DNA of 64,000 nucleotides from Planctomycetota bacterium (GTDB lineage Bacteria; Planctomycetota; UBA1135; GCA-002686595), in the NCBI GenBank assembly GCA_002686265.1, contig NZBA01000050.1, forward strand, positions 310,001 to 374,000, written 5' to 3'. A model generated the notes under the pieces. It was not told where the DNA came from and ran no database searches. It was given only the letters and a program-made list of their open reading frames with translations. A program made the position numbers and the translations under genes. Each line of letters opens with the position of its first letter. Within the stretch, counting starts at the first letter, position 1. Shown one piece after another: positions 34,342 to 43,572 of the stretch.

Positions 34342-34481
34342 CCCCATCTTCGGTCCCGCGCCGCCGGTTCCACGCCGGGCCCTCAAGGGACCAGGCCGGC
34401 GGCGTCGAAAACCCGATAGAGCGCCGCCCCGCGCGGTTTCCTGCCCTGCGCCTCCTCCGCGTCCCCCCCTCCCCGCGCCCC

Positions 34482-34691
34482 ATGAAAGCCCTGGTCGAGT
34501 TCACCGAGCGCTTCGGGAACATGCTCTCCCGAGCGCTCCTGACGGTGCTGTACTTCGGAGTACTGGGGCCCTTCGCCCTGTTCTACCGCCTCCTCGCCGA
34601 TCCCCTGCACCTGCGCCGCCGCCCCAGCGGCAACTGGGTGGACTGGGAGGCACGCAACGAAGACCTGGCCGCCGCCCGACGGCAAGACTGA
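34482..34691 (+). CDS. Small membrane protein next to carbamoyltransferase (SxtJ C-terminus-like)
   Basis: This 69-residue protein has one hydrophobic segment (ALLTVLYFGVLGPFALFYRLL) and then ADPLHLRRRPSGNWVDWEARNEDL. The order of a membrane helix, P, two or three residues, R-L, D-P-L and a tryptophan-containing tail resembles the end of SxtJ-type membrane proteins that accompany NodU/CmcH carbamoyltransferases. That likeness is by eye only. It ends 11 bp before the carbamoyltransferase start, so they are probably one operon. No Shine-Dalgarno sequence is visible. Confidence 0.7.
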   Translation: MKALVEFTERFGNMLSRALLTVLYFGVLGPFALFYRLLADPLHLRRRPSGNWVDWEARNEDLAAARRQD

Positions 34692-34702
34692 GCCGCCCCG
34701 CC

Positions 34703-36493
34703 ATGAACGTCCTCGGACTCTCGTTCTACTACCACGACTCCTCGGCCGCCCTGGTCCAGGACGGCGTGCTCGTCGCGGCCGCGGAGGAGGAACGCTTCAG
34801 CCGCCTCAAGCACGACTCCGGCTTCCCCGCCCTGGCGATCGAGTTCGCCCTCGAGCGCGGGGGCATCACGATCGACGACGTCGACCACGTCGTCTTCTAC
34901 GAGAAGCCCTTCGTCAAGTTCGAGCGCATGCTGCTATCGGCGATGGCCACCTTCCCGCGCTCGGCGGCGGTCTTCCGCGAGTCGATGCAGCGCTGGATCT
35001 CCGACAAGCTGTGGATCAAGTCCATGATGGCGCGACGCATGGGGGTGCGCGGCTCGAAGCTGCTGTTCGCCGACCACCACATGTCGCACGCGGCGTCGAG
35101 CTACTTCACCTCGCCCTTCGACGAGGCCGCCATCCTGACCGTCGACGGCGCCAGCGAATGGAGCACCTCGACCATGAGCATGGGGCGCGGGAACAAGATC
35201 GAGATCATCAAGGAGCTGCGCTTCCCCCACTCCCTTGGCCTGCTCTACTCGGCCTTCACCGCCTACTGCGGGTTCGAGATCAACGAGGGCGAGTACAAGC
35301 TGATGGGCATGCACCCCTACGGGAAACCTGTCCACGCCGACAAGATCTACGAGCTGATCGAAGTGGCGCCCGACGGCAGCCTCTGGCACGACATGAAGTA
35401 CTTCGCCTACCACTACTCGCGGGACAACACCCTCGCGAAGGTCTTCGGCGAGCACTTCGGGCGACCGCCCCGCGATCCGAAGCTGCAGGACAAGTCGCTC
35501 GACCCGTTCTACTGCGACATGGCGGCCAGCATCCAGCGCGTGACCGAGGAGATCCTGCTGAAAATGATCACCCACCTGCACGGGGTGACCGGCTCCAAGA
35601 ACCTCTGCCTGGCGGGCGGCGTGGCCCTCAATTCGGTCGCCAACTACAAGCTCCTGCGCGACGGCCCCTTCGACGACGTCTACATCCACCCCGCGCCGGG
35701 CGACGACGGCGGGGCCGTGGGGGCTGCCTACTGGGCCTACAACCACGTGCTCGATCAGCCGCGCGGGCCGGCCCTCCAGGACGCTTTCCTCGGCAGCGAG
35801 TACTCCGACGAGGAAATCGAGACCTTCCTGCGCAAGAACGACATCGCCTTCCAGAAGATCGAGGACGACGAGGAGTTCTTCGATACGGTCGCCCAGGCCC
35901 TGGTCGACGGCAAGGTCTGCGGCTGGTTCCGCAACCGCTTCGAGTGGGGCCCGCGAGCACTCGGCGCGCGTTCGATCATCGCCGACCCGCGCAAGGCGGA
36001 GATGAAGGAGAAGCTGAACGCCAAGATCAAGTTCCGCGAGGCCTTCCGGCCCTTCGCGCCGTCCGTGCTCGAGGAACGCGCGGACGACTTCTTCGACTTC
36101 CCCGAGCCTCAGCGCCACGCGCCCGCGCGTTTCATGCTGTACGTGACGCCGGTTCGAGAAGACAAGCGCGCGGACCTGCCGGCGATCACCCACGAGGACG
36201 GCTCCGGCCGCTTGCAGACGGTGTACAAGGCCACGAACCCGGACTACCACCGCATGATCGAGTTGTTCGGCGAAAAGACCGGCGTGCCGGTCGTGATGAA
36301 CCCCTCCTTCAACCTGAAGGGCGAGCCGATCGTCGAGGATCCCAGTCACGCCTTCAACACCTTCAGTCTGTCGGGAATGGACCTCCTCTTCCTCAACAAC
36401 TACATCATCGCCGCAGACGCGAAGAAGAAGATCGCCGACACGAAGTTCAACCTGCGCCACGAAGGCGACTCGGTCACGGCGATGGTGAGCTAG
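34703..36493 (+). CDS. NodU/CmcH family carbamoyltransferase
   Basis: This 596-residue enzyme transfers a carbamoyl group from carbamoyl phosphate, through carbamoyl-AMP, to a hydroxyl of a small molecule or sugar. The N-terminal Kae1-like domain has GLSFYYHDSSAALV, ADHHMSHAASSY (metal-binding His residues) and LTVDGASEWS. LAGGVALNSVAN and PGDDGGAVGAA follow. The C-terminal domain has EWGPRALGARSI and FRPFAPSVL. Its length is usual. It sits between a small membrane protein and an SGNH-DUF5989 fusion, which suggests carbamoylation of an envelope glycan. Confidence 0.94.
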   Translation: MNVLGLSFYYHDSSAALVQDGVLVAAAEEERFSRLKHDSGFPALAIEFALERGGITIDDVDHVVFYEKPFVKFERMLLSAMATFPRSAAVFRESMQRWISDKLWIKSMMARRMGVRGSKLLFADHHMSHAASSYFTSPFDEAAILTVDGASEWSTSTMSMGRGNKIEIIKELRFPHSLGLLYSAFTAYCGFEINEGEYKLMGMHPYGKPVHADKIYELIEVAPDGSLWHDMKYFAYHYSRDNTLAKVFGEHFGRPPRDPKLQDKSLDPFYCDMAASIQRVTEEILLKMITHLHGVTGSKNLCLAGGVALNSVANYKLLRDGPFDDVYIHPAPGDDGGAVGAAYWAYNHVLDQPRGPALQDAFLGSEYSDEEIETFLRKNDIAFQKIEDDEEFFDTVAQALVDGKVCGWFRNRFEWGPRALGARSIIADPRKAEMKEKLNAKIKFREAFRPFAPSVLEERADDFFDFPEPQRHAPARFMLYVTPVREDKRADLPAITHEDGSGRLQTVYKATNPDYHRMIELFGEKTGVPVVMNPSFNLKGEPIVEDPSHAFNTFSLSGMDLLFLNNYIIAADAKKKIADTKFNLRHEGDSVTAMVS

Positions 36494-36508
36494 AGGACAC
36501 CGAGAACC

Positions 36509-38074
36509 ATGCGCGCCATCAACGTCCTGCTCGCCATTGCAATCAGCCTGCTGCTCTTCGTCCTCACCTTCGAGGGGGGCCTGCGGGTGATCGGGATGGC
36601 ACCACCCCGAACGATCAACCAGTTCGACAGCGCCACCGGCTGGACCAAGCGCCCCGGAGCCACGGCCCGCAAGTCGACACGCGAATACGACGTCACCTTC
36701 GAGATCAACGAGCTCGGCCTGCGCGACGACCCGATGGAGAGTCCGGCCAAGCCGGCGGGCGCCTTCCGTGTCCTGTGCCTCGGCGACTCGTTCACCCTCG
36801 GCTACACGGTCGAGCGCGAGAACCTCTTCGTCGACCAGCTCGAGCGGTGGTGGAAGAGCGAGAACCGGCGCGTCAACGTCATCAACGCCGGGACCGAGGG
36901 GTACTCCACCGACCAGCAGGCGGTCTGGCTGAAGGAGCACGGGGAGGAGTTCGCTCCAGACGTCGTGCTGCTGTTCCCCTACGACAACGACCTCTACTGG
37001 AACGGCCAAGAGTCCTACGGCGGCTTCCCCAAGCCGCGCTTCGACGCGCAAGGACGACTCGAGGAGCGTGTGCTCGACGATCCAGGCGAGCGCGGGTGGC
37101 TGCGCAAGACGGCGATCGGACACCTCGCCTCCAAGCTCGTCGAACCTCCCGACCAGACCCACCGCTTCAGCCCCGCGGGGAGCGAGCGCATGATCGAGCG
37201 CGAGTTCGCTGTCGTGCTCGACCAGCCTCCCGGCTTCATCACCGATGCGGTAGCGCGCACCGGCGGAGCCCTGCGCTTCTTGGCCGGCCACTGCCGCGAT
37301 CTGGACGCGCGCCTGGTCGTCGTCCCGCTCCCTTCCCACAGCGCGATCTACCCGGCCCACGCCGAGCGCTTCGGACGCCGCTACTTGGGCCTGGAGCCGG
37401 AGGAGTGGAACCCCGATCTGCCGGTCGGGACGATGCTCGAGCTGTGCGGGAAGCTCGGCATCGAGACCCTCGACTGCCGCCCGGCCCTGCGCGCCGCGGC
37501 TGAGGCGGGAGAGCAACTCTACTTCGACGTGGACTGGCACCTCAACGAGACCGGCAATCTGGCCTTGGCCGGCTTCCTCCACCGCGCCCTCGACGTGGAC
37601 CTGGCGGTCTTCCCCGAGGGGCACCGGGCGATGGATGCCGGGATCGCTCCGCGGATCATCGCCCCTGCGCCTAGCCGCACCTGGCTGAAGGTCTTCGGCG
37701 TCCTGTGGGTCCTCCTGACCGCGCTCTACTACGGAACCTACCCCGACGAGAGGAAGTGGCAGCCGCCGCTGAAGGTCTGCGCCATGCTGACTGCGGTCTT
37801 CTGCATCGTCTTGGGCGGCGAGTGGCTGCTCGGATGCCTGCCCGCCTCCCTCGCGCAGTTCCTGCTGCTGATCTTCGTCGTCGGTCTAGCCATCTTCATC
37901 CTCTACAAGCTCGGACGCCGACTGGGCACGATCCTCGAGCTGTTCAAGGCCTTCACCCTGCGCGGACACTGGTACCTGATGCCCCTGGTGGTCGTGCTGC
38001 TCACGATCGGCAGCCTGCTGGTGGTGGCAGCGAGCTCCCCGCTCGTCGCGCCCTTCATTTACACGCTCTTCTAG
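36509..38074 (+). CDS. SGNH hydrolase fused to a membrane tail ending in a DUF5989-like segment
   Basis: This 521-residue protein begins with a signal-anchor helix (INVLLAIAISLLLFVLTF). It continues with an SGNH/GDSL esterase domain: the Ser in CLGDSFTLGY (about 94) and the Asp/His pair in DVDWHLNE (about 340-343). From about 390 there are three hydrophobic helices, then KLGRRLGTILELFKAF and a last helix ending SSPLVAPFIYTLF. That ending is the hallmark of small DUF5989 proteins that are usually separate genes near carbamoyltransferases. The esterase may remove or add acyl groups on the carbamoylated glycan; this is inference. Confidence 0.88.
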   Translation: MRAINVLLAIAISLLLFVLTFEGGLRVIGMAPPRTINQFDSATGWTKRPGATARKSTREYDVTFEINELGLRDDPMESPAKPAGAFRVLCLGDSFTLGYTVERENLFVDQLERWWKSENRRVNVINAGTEGYSTDQQAVWLKEHGEEFAPDVVLLFPYDNDLYWNGQESYGGFPKPRFDAQGRLEERVLDDPGERGWLRKTAIGHLASKLVEPPDQTHRFSPAGSERMIEREFAVVLDQPPGFITDAVARTGGALRFLAGHCRDLDARLVVVPLPSHSAIYPAHAERFGRRYLGLEPEEWNPDLPVGTMLELCGKLGIETLDCRPALRAAAEAGEQLYFDVDWHLNETGNLALAGFLHRALDVDLAVFPEGHRAMDAGIAPRIIAPAPSRTWLKVFGVLWVLLTALYYGTYPDERKWQPPLKVCAMLTAVFCIVLGGEWLLGCLPASLAQFLLLIFVVGLAIFILYKLGRRLGTILELFKAFTLRGHWYLMPLVVVLLTIGSLLVVAASSPLVAPFIYTLF

Positions 38075-38108
38075 CTCGTGCTAGGGTATTCCCGTCCTCG
38101 GGGAACCC

Positions 38109-39470
38109 ATGACGCCAAAGCCACTGCAGGTCGTCGCCTTGCTCTTGTCGGCCCTCGCACCTTCCGCCGGTGCCCAGGTCGGCGCCGTGCTCGCGGCCGA
38201 AGCCGACGGCGCGCGAGCGCGGGCCTGGTTCGTCCCCGACAGCGGCCTGTTGGTGACGCGCCCCGGCGGCGCCCTGGTCCTGGGTGACGCGTGCGCCCCA
38301 CGCTTCGACCGCGACGGGCGCCTCATCTTCGACCGCACGACCGACGACGGACACCGGGAGCTGACGCGCTCGAGCTGGGTGCTCGAACCCGACAGCGACA
38401 CCGCGCGCCCCGCCCGCCCCGGAGAACGCCTGCCCCCCCACGCCGCGCCCGATTCCCCCGCCGCCGGCGGCGCCGTGCGCATCTGCATCGACCCGGGCCA
38501 CGGCGGCGCCGACCCCGGCGCGTCCGGCTACGGCTACGAGGAGAAGGCCTTCAACTTGGACATGGCGCTGCACCTGCGCGACTGGTTGTTGGCGGACAGC
38601 GCCGATACGAGCGGTGGCGGCGAATGGGAAGTGCTGATGACGCGCACGAGCGACGCAACGGTTTCCCTCGCTGCGCGCGTCGACATGGCGAATGCCTGGC
38701 CCGCCGAGCGTTTCGTGTCGATCCACTGCAACGCCTTCCCCGATCCGGCGGCGGACGGCACCGAGACCTACAGCTTTCAGGAGGGCACGAACTCCGCCGA
38801 CCTGCGCGACCACATCCAAGGCGAGATGGTCGCCGCCTGGGGCCTCGACAACCGGGGCTCGAAGACGGCCGGGTTCTACGTGCTGGTCTACACGTCGATG
38901 CCCGCGACGCTCTCGGAGACCGGTTTCATCACCAGTCCCATCGACATCCAACCCCTCGCGGAGCTCTCCGACCCCGACGCCCGCGAACGCATGGCCCTCG
39001 CCCACCTGCTCGCGCTCCAGGCTCACTTCGGCCTGGCCCCGCACATCCCCGAGCAACCCGGGCCGGCAGCGTACTGCGAGGCCAAGCAAACCTCGATCGG
39101 CTGCGTACCCGCCATCGGCTGGAGCGGGAGCCCGAGCCTCTCCGGCCCCGACGACTTCCACGTGGCCGCGGGGCTCGTTCTCGGCGGCCAATTCGGGACC
39201 TTCTTCTGGGGAAACGCCGCCGCCGACACGCCCTTCGCCGGCGGCACCCTGTGCGTCCTGCCGCCCCTGGTCCGCACGCCGATCCAGAACGCCGGCGGCA
39301 CGCTCTGCGGCGGAGCGTTCGACTATCACTTCTCCCAGGCGGTCATGGCCGGCCACGGCCTGCAGCCAGGAGACGAGGTGTTCGGGCAGTTTTGGTTTCG
39401 CGACCCCGGCTTCCCGCCTCCCGAGAACGTCGGCCTGAGCGACGGACTCCAGTTTCCGCTCCTGCCCTGA
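38109..39470 (+). CDS. Secreted N-acetylmuramoyl-L-alanine amidase (Amidase_3) with planctomycete-type C-terminal domain
   Basis: This is a 453-residue protein with signal peptide MTPKPLQVVALLLSALAPSAGA. Residues 120-320 form an Amidase_3 domain: IDPGHGGADPGASG with the first zinc His, NLDMAL, SIHCNAF with the second His, and LSETGFITSP with the catalytic Glu. The remaining 130 residues start at YCEAKQTSIGCVPAIGWSG and include FFWG, GGTLCV, RTPIQNAGGT, QFWFRDPGF and NVGLSDGLQF. I recognise this block from many secreted planctomycete proteins; it is probably a surface or adhesion domain. TAGGGT lies 11 bp before the start. Confidence 0.9.
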   Translation: MTPKPLQVVALLLSALAPSAGAQVGAVLAAEADGARARAWFVPDSGLLVTRPGGALVLGDACAPRFDRDGRLIFDRTTDDGHRELTRSSWVLEPDSDTARPARPGERLPPHAAPDSPAAGGAVRICIDPGHGGADPGASGYGYEEKAFNLDMALHLRDWLLADSADTSGGGEWEVLMTRTSDATVSLAARVDMANAWPAERFVSIHCNAFPDPAADGTETYSFQEGTNSADLRDHIQGEMVAAWGLDNRGSKTAGFYVLVYTSMPATLSETGFITSPIDIQPLAELSDPDARERMALAHLLALQAHFGLAPHIPEQPGPAAYCEAKQTSIGCVPAIGWSGSPSLSGPDDFHVAAGLVLGGQFGTFFWGNAAADTPFAGGTLCVLPPLVRTPIQNAGGTLCGGAFDYHFSQAVMAGHGLQPGDEVFGQFWFRDPGFPPPENVGLSDGLQFPLLP

Positions 39471-39486
39471 CGATGGACCCAGGAGC

Positions 39487-39542
39487 CCCCTGCGCGCGAC
39501 GCGCGCAGCCGCTACCCCTGCGCGCGGCGCGCGCAACCGCTA
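39487..39542. repeat. Tandem 28-bp repeat, each unit with a 17-bp palindrome
   Basis: Two adjacent 28-bp units (39487-39514, 39515-39542) differ at two bases. Each contains TGCGCGCG-N-CGCGCGCA, a perfect inverted repeat, and ends in CCGCTA. The second unit runs into TACACT (39541-39546), a plausible -10 box. The site is just upstream of the 44-residue DUF5989-like gene and could be a double operator or a terminator of the amidase gene. Confidence 0.7.
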
Positions 39543-39613
39543 CACTGAGGGGCCCGCTACATAGATGGGCCGGACGAACACGCCCCTCCCTGCCCCCCCG
39601 AACGCAGACAGCC

Positions 39614-39748
39614 ATGGGTAATTTCTTACGCGAGAACTGGATCTGGATCGTCAGTCCGATCGCCATCGTCATCCTGGGACTGTGCTGGATGATCTACATG
39701 GGCAGTTCCGGCGACGGTGACGCACCCTTTCTCTACAACATCTACTAG
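39614..39748 (+). CDS. Small DUF5989-like single-helix membrane protein
   Basis: This 44-residue peptide has one hydrophobic helix (WIWIVSPIAIVILGLCWMIYM) and ends DGDAPFLYNIY. The opening FLREN and the end APF-x-Y-x-x-(F/Y) match the DUF5989 pattern, also present at the end of the SGNH fusion (APFIYTLF). The gene stands alone behind tandem palindromes at 39487-39542 and converges on the deacetylase gene 16 bp away. DUF5989 proteins have no known function but cluster with carbamoyltransferases and SxtJ-type proteins. Confidence 0.75.
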   Translation: MGNFLRENWIWIVSPIAIVILGLCWMIYMGSSGDGDAPFLYNIY

Positions 39749-39764
39749 GGGCTCCCGCCGGGCC

Positions 39765-40820
39765 TCACTCGGAGAGGTCGAGGCCCAGGCGCCGGAGGAG
39801 GTCAAAGCCTCCACAAGCCTCGGCCACCAGGAGGTGGGCCGGTGTGCGGTCATCGATCATCCAGCGGGCCAGGCGCAGGGGATCCGAGCCCGGGCCGACG
39901 GTCCCCGCGTGGGTCGTGATCGACCCGCGGAACCCGGCCGCCGCCACCGCCGCGCGGGCGCCGTCGTCCACGTCCCAGTGCCGGCCGAAGGGATAGGCCA
40001 TGATGTCCACCGGCGCGCCCAGACCGCGCTCGAGGGCCCGGCGCGCGCCGGCGATCTCCTCTTCCTGGCGCTTCGGGTCCAGGCCGGCGAGGACCGGATG
40101 GGAGACCGTGTGGGCTCCGATTTCGAGCCCGGCGGCGCGTAGAGCACGCGCGTCCTCCCAGGTCAAGTAGAGGCGGTCACAGAGGGCGCGCTCGTCGCCG
40201 CCGTGGGCACGGAACACCTCGTCGAGAGTGCGATCGCGCTCCGCCTGATCGGCGTCGTACTTCAGGGCGCGCTTCATCTCGTAGGCCGGGCGCGCGCCGA
40301 CGGCGCCGGCGACGAGCAGGGCCCCCAGACGCTCGTCGGCGCAATGGGTGGCGTATTCCCGTGCGAACTCGGCGGGCGGGATGCGGTCTAGCAGCCAGAA
40401 GTACTTGTGAGTCCAGTTGACCTTCCGCTCGTCGAGAGCGGCGCTCTCGATGAAGATCGTCGCCGTGGCGTCGAGCTCGGCCAGCAGGGGTTGCAGGACC
40501 TCGCGGTTGTCCCGGTAGCCGTCGTCCATGGTGAGCGCCACCAGGCTGCGCCCGCGCCCCGCGGCCAGCGCCTCCAGTCCGGCTGTGACCGTGGTCAGCT
40601 CGTAACGCCGACCGAGGCGCCTGAGAACGGCCTCCAGCCCTGCGGGCGACATCTTCATGTCTCCCGGCAGACAGCCGTTGCACTCCTCGTGCTCGACGCA
40701 GTGCCCGCCGAGGATCAGCATGCGGCGCGGCATGAGTCGGTCCACCAGGAGATACAGGCCGCTGTAGCTGAGCAAGCGCGCCCAGAGCCCGCGCAGGATG
40801 CGTTTCAGTCGATGTTTCAA
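39765..40820 (-). CDS. Polysaccharide deacetylase (NodB domain)
   Basis: This 351-residue protein has the NodB-domain metal triad: Asp in TMDDGYRDN near residue 99, and the two His in EIGAHTVSHP near residue 232. The later YPFG motif is also typical. A basic N-terminus with a weak hydrophobic stretch suggests membrane or cytosolic location. An insert of about 90 residues between the first two motifs resembles deacetylases encoded in exopolysaccharide clusters. It differs from the DUF3473-type enzyme at 1489. It is read last in the minus-strand glycan cluster, 39 bp after the GNAT gene. Confidence 0.9.
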   Translation of the reverse strand: MKHRLKRILRGLWARLLSYSGLYLLVDRLMPRRMLILGGHCVEHEECNGCLPGDMKMSPAGLEAVLRRLGRRYELTTVTAGLEALAAGRGRSLVALTMDDGYRDNREVLQPLLAELDATATIFIESAALDERKVNWTHKYFWLLDRIPPAEFAREYATHCADERLGALLVAGAVGARPAYEMKRALKYDADQAERDRTLDEVFRAHGGDERALCDRLYLTWEDARALRAAGLEIGAHTVSHPVLAGLDPKRQEEEIAGARRALERGLGAPVDIMAYPFGRHWDVDDGARAAVAAAGFRGSITTHAGTVGPGSDPLRLARWMIDDRTPAHLLVAEACGGFDLLRRLGLDLSE

Positions 40821-40859
40821 GGTCGCCTCTTCCCAGGAGGGTCACGGCCGGGAACCAGC

Positions 40860-41966
40860 CTACCCCATCGTCTCGTCGTCGCGATCGCCGTCGGTCAGGT
40901 ACCAGCCGGCGGGCGAGCGCACGGCCCGCGCCAGAGGGTGCTCGGGGCGGTGGACCATGGCGATCACGATCAGGTGGTTCTCGGCGCGAGGAGGACGGAA
41001 TCCCGCATCGACGAGGCGACGTTCCCAAGACGTGCCGGCCACGGCGGTGGCCTGCACGACCGAGGCGCCGGCACTTTCGAGCAGGGAAAGGCCTCCTTCC
41101 AAGGCAGCCGCGGCGGCGCCCTCCGAGGGCGCGAGGAGATCGACCAGGTAACCGACGGCGCTCCCCTCGCGCGGCATCTGCACCACCGCGTATCCGGCCA
41201 GATCACCCTCGATACCGCGCACTCCCAGGGCGCGGTGCAGGCCGGCGGCGTTGGAAAGGAAGCGCCAGTCGAGATAGGCCGCGTCCCGCCGGACCATCAA
41301 GGTGTGGCGCCGCTCCACGACCCGAGAGAGGTCGGCGACTTCCTTGGGGAAGCGCTCGAGCGGGCGCACCTCGAAGCCGCGCGCACGACCGCGGAGAGAG
41401 CGCCGCCCCGAGCGCGCGCCCAAGGCCGCGAGGGGCACCAGGGCACTGCGCAGACGCCCGTCCGTGCGTCGAACGGCCCGCGCGGCGCGATCGGCGCGGA
41501 GCACCAAGGTCCAAGGACGGATGATGCCGACTCGCTCCCAGCCCAGGCGCAGGAAGATGTGGGCCGAGCGTCGGTTGGGCAGGCCGATGGTGACCGGCCA
41601 GCCCAACCGCCGGACCTCCTCCATGCAAGCCCGGTCGAGCCCGCTGAAGATCCCACGCTTGCGCCAGTCCGGGTGGGTCATCACGTCCCCGGTCTGCCCG
41701 ATCGCCGCCGCGTGATCCTCGAGTCCGTCGGGGATGGCCAAGCGCGGCGAGCAAGCGTAGCCGCAGATGCCCTCCCCCCCAGGCGGACGACTGATCAAGC
41801 TGATGGCGGCCCCGTGCGGGTTGCGGTCGTACCGCCAGGCCAGCCCGTCGGCATCGAGGTCCTTGGCGAAGCAGGCCCTGAAGAGCCGCGCCTGCTCGGC
41901 GCGGTCCTCAGGCCCGCAGAAGTGGATCACAAGCTCCTCGTTCGAGACGTCCGCCGAAGCGTCCAT
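40860..41966 (-). CDS. GNAT-type acyltransferase in glycan cluster
   Basis: This 368-residue protein appears to contain two GNAT-like halves. The first has the core GDVMTHPDWRKRGIFSGLDRACMEEV, where RKRGIF is the acyl-CoA-binding loop, followed by PVTIGLPNRRSAHIFLRLGW. The second, less clear half ends with SVVQATAV and VDAGFRP. Such proteins in exopolysaccharide loci may acetylate or acylate an amino-sugar. ATG 41966 is chosen because sequence further upstream is low-quality Arg/Pro-rich. The acceptor cannot be told from sequence. Confidence 0.82.
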   Translation of the reverse strand: MDASADVSNEELVIHFCGPEDRAEQARLFRACFAKDLDADGLAWRYDRNPHGAAISLISRPPGGEGICGYACSPRLAIPDGLEDHAAAIGQTGDVMTHPDWRKRGIFSGLDRACMEEVRRLGWPVTIGLPNRRSAHIFLRLGWERVGIIRPWTLVLRADRAARAVRRTDGRLRSALVPLAALGARSGRRSLRGRARGFEVRPLERFPKEVADLSRVVERRHTLMVRRDAAYLDWRFLSNAAGLHRALGVRGIEGDLAGYAVVQMPREGSAVGYLVDLLAPSEGAAAAALEGGLSLLESAGASVVQATAVAGTSWERRLVDAGFRPPRAENHLIVIAMVHRPEHPLARAVRSPAGWYLTDGDRDDETMG

Positions 41967-42090
41967 GGGGCCGCTACGGTAGAGCCGCACGCGGTCGGAG
42001 GCGAGCCCCAAGCCCGTGCATCCGCACCAGGCTGCGCCCCCCCGCGGCGGGGGCGTCGGGGAGCGCCCGGGGAGCTCCGGGAGCCGTGGC

Positions 42091-43509
42091 TCAGCTCTCC
42101 TCCATGACCTTCTGCATGACGTTGGAGCTCTGGGGCGGCGGTACGAGCCCCAGGGCACGGCCGAGGCGCTTGCGCCCGAAGAGCGGGTTCTCGAGGTAGT
42201 ACAACACTCGCTCCATGAAGCGCCACGAGCGCTGACCGTAACCGTAGTACCAGCGCTCATAGGTGCGCACCATGTTCTTGCGCAGCTCCTCGAGCTCGAG
42301 CTGAGTGAAGTGCTCGTGCTTGTAGGCCGAGCGGTTCGAGGAAACGTAGTTCTCGCGCAGGTCCTCTACGTCGATGTTGGCCAGGTAGCCATCCCAAGAC
42401 TCGGTGCCGATCAACGGATTGAAGACCGAGACGCGTACCAGGTCGGGTCCGGCCAGACGCAGGATCTTCTCGGTCTCCTCGATGTCCTCGGCCGTCTCGC
42501 CCGGACTGCCGACGATCAGGTAGACCTTGGCCCAGATCCCAGCACGGCGCGTCATGCGCGCCGCCTCGACGATTTGCTCCGGCGTCAGGTCCTTCTTGAG
42601 CACGTCGAGCATGCGCTGGCTGCCCGACTCCCAACCGTAGTAGATGCGCCGGCAGCCGGCGCGGTGCATGTGCTTGAGCAACGGGTAGTCGACGCAATCA
42701 GCACGGGTATTCGCTATCCACTCGAACTTCACGCCGCGCCGGAGGATCTCGTCGCACATCTCGTGGATGCGCTTCTTGCGCAGGGTGAGGATCTCGTCGA
42801 CGAACAGGATCACACCCGGGTTGTAGGCCTTCACGATGTGCTCGACCTCATCGACGATCAGCTCGGTCGAGCGCACGCGGAAGCCGCGTCCGGTCAGCTC
42901 CTTCTGGCAGAAGATGCACTTGAAGGGGCAGCCACGGGTGGTGAAGACGTACACCAGACGTTCGGGATTGAGCTCGAAGTAACGCTCCATCGGGAGCAAG
43001 TGGCGAGCGGGAATCTCGAGCTCGTCGAGCTTCTTGATCAGAGGCGGCGCGGGATTGTCGATCGCGAGCTCTCCCGAACGCATGGCCGACAGGCCGGGAA
43101 CCTGTGCCAGCTCGGCCTCGTCGCCGCCCTCGAGGGCCTGCACGAACAGCGGCAAGGTCTCCTCGCACTCGCCCTTGATCACGTAGTCGAAGTGCCCGCT
43201 GTCGAGGAACACGCCGGGATCCACGGACGCGTGCGGCCCTCCCATGACGGTGATCTTGCCCTGCTCCTTGGCCACCCTGGCCCAGGCGATGGCGCGCCGG
43301 ATGTTGGGCGTCAGCGACCCGAGACCGATGATGTCGTTGCGCTCGATGGCGGCCTTCATCTCGCGGTCGTCGAGGATCCGCTCGTCCGCCAGCTCGACCG
43401 GCAGACCGGCCTTCTCCATCGCCGCGCCGATGTAGGTGATCCCCAGCACCATCGAGAGCGGGTCCTCTTGGACGTGGGGCTTGACGTAGCTGACGAGGGT
43501 CTTGCGCAT
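42091..43509 (-). CDS. B12-binding-domain radical SAM protein
   Basis: This is a 472-residue protein. Residues 1-140 form a cobalamin-binding-like Rossmann domain (GITYIGAAMEKAG, IIGLGSLTPNI, VMGGPHAS). The radical SAM cluster is C-x3-C-x2-C in TRGCPFKCIFCQK (Cys 194, 198, 201). GWESGSQRMLDVLKK and VYLIVGSPGETAEDIEETE are typical of the MiaB/HpnJ-like class. The reaction is unknown, but relatives in polysaccharide and hopanoid loci modify lipids or sugars. It is preceded by a 181-bp gap with a hairpin and a palindrome. Confidence 0.9.
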   Translation of the reverse strand: MRKTLVSYVKPHVQEDPLSMVLGITYIGAAMEKAGLPVELADERILDDREMKAAIERNDIIGLGSLTPNIRRAIAWARVAKEQGKITVMGGPHASVDPGVFLDSGHFDYVIKGECEETLPLFVQALEGGDEAELAQVPGLSAMRSGELAIDNPAPPLIKKLDELEIPARHLLPMERYFELNPERLVYVFTTRGCPFKCIFCQKELTGRGFRVRSTELIVDEVEHIVKAYNPGVILFVDEILTLRKKRIHEMCDEILRRGVKFEWIANTRADCVDYPLLKHMHRAGCRRIYYGWESGSQRMLDVLKKDLTPEQIVEAARMTRRAGIWAKVYLIVGSPGETAEDIEETEKILRLAGPDLVRVSVFNPLIGTESWDGYLANIDVEDLRENYVSSNRSAYKHEHFTQLELEELRKNMVRTYERWYYGYGQRSWRFMERVLYYLENPLFGRKRLGRALGLVPPPQSSNVMQKVMEES

Positions 43510-43572
43510 CGGGAGTCAGAGGAAGGCGGCGGTCGTCGGTGGGCTCGTGCGGAACAACGGCTGGCCCTCCTG

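Noticed and set aside
34934..37624. An 896-codon minus-strand open frame opposite the carbamoyltransferase and SGNH genes
   Set aside because: The composition is that of a codon-complement shadow and no family motif is present; the plus-strand genes are unmistakable.
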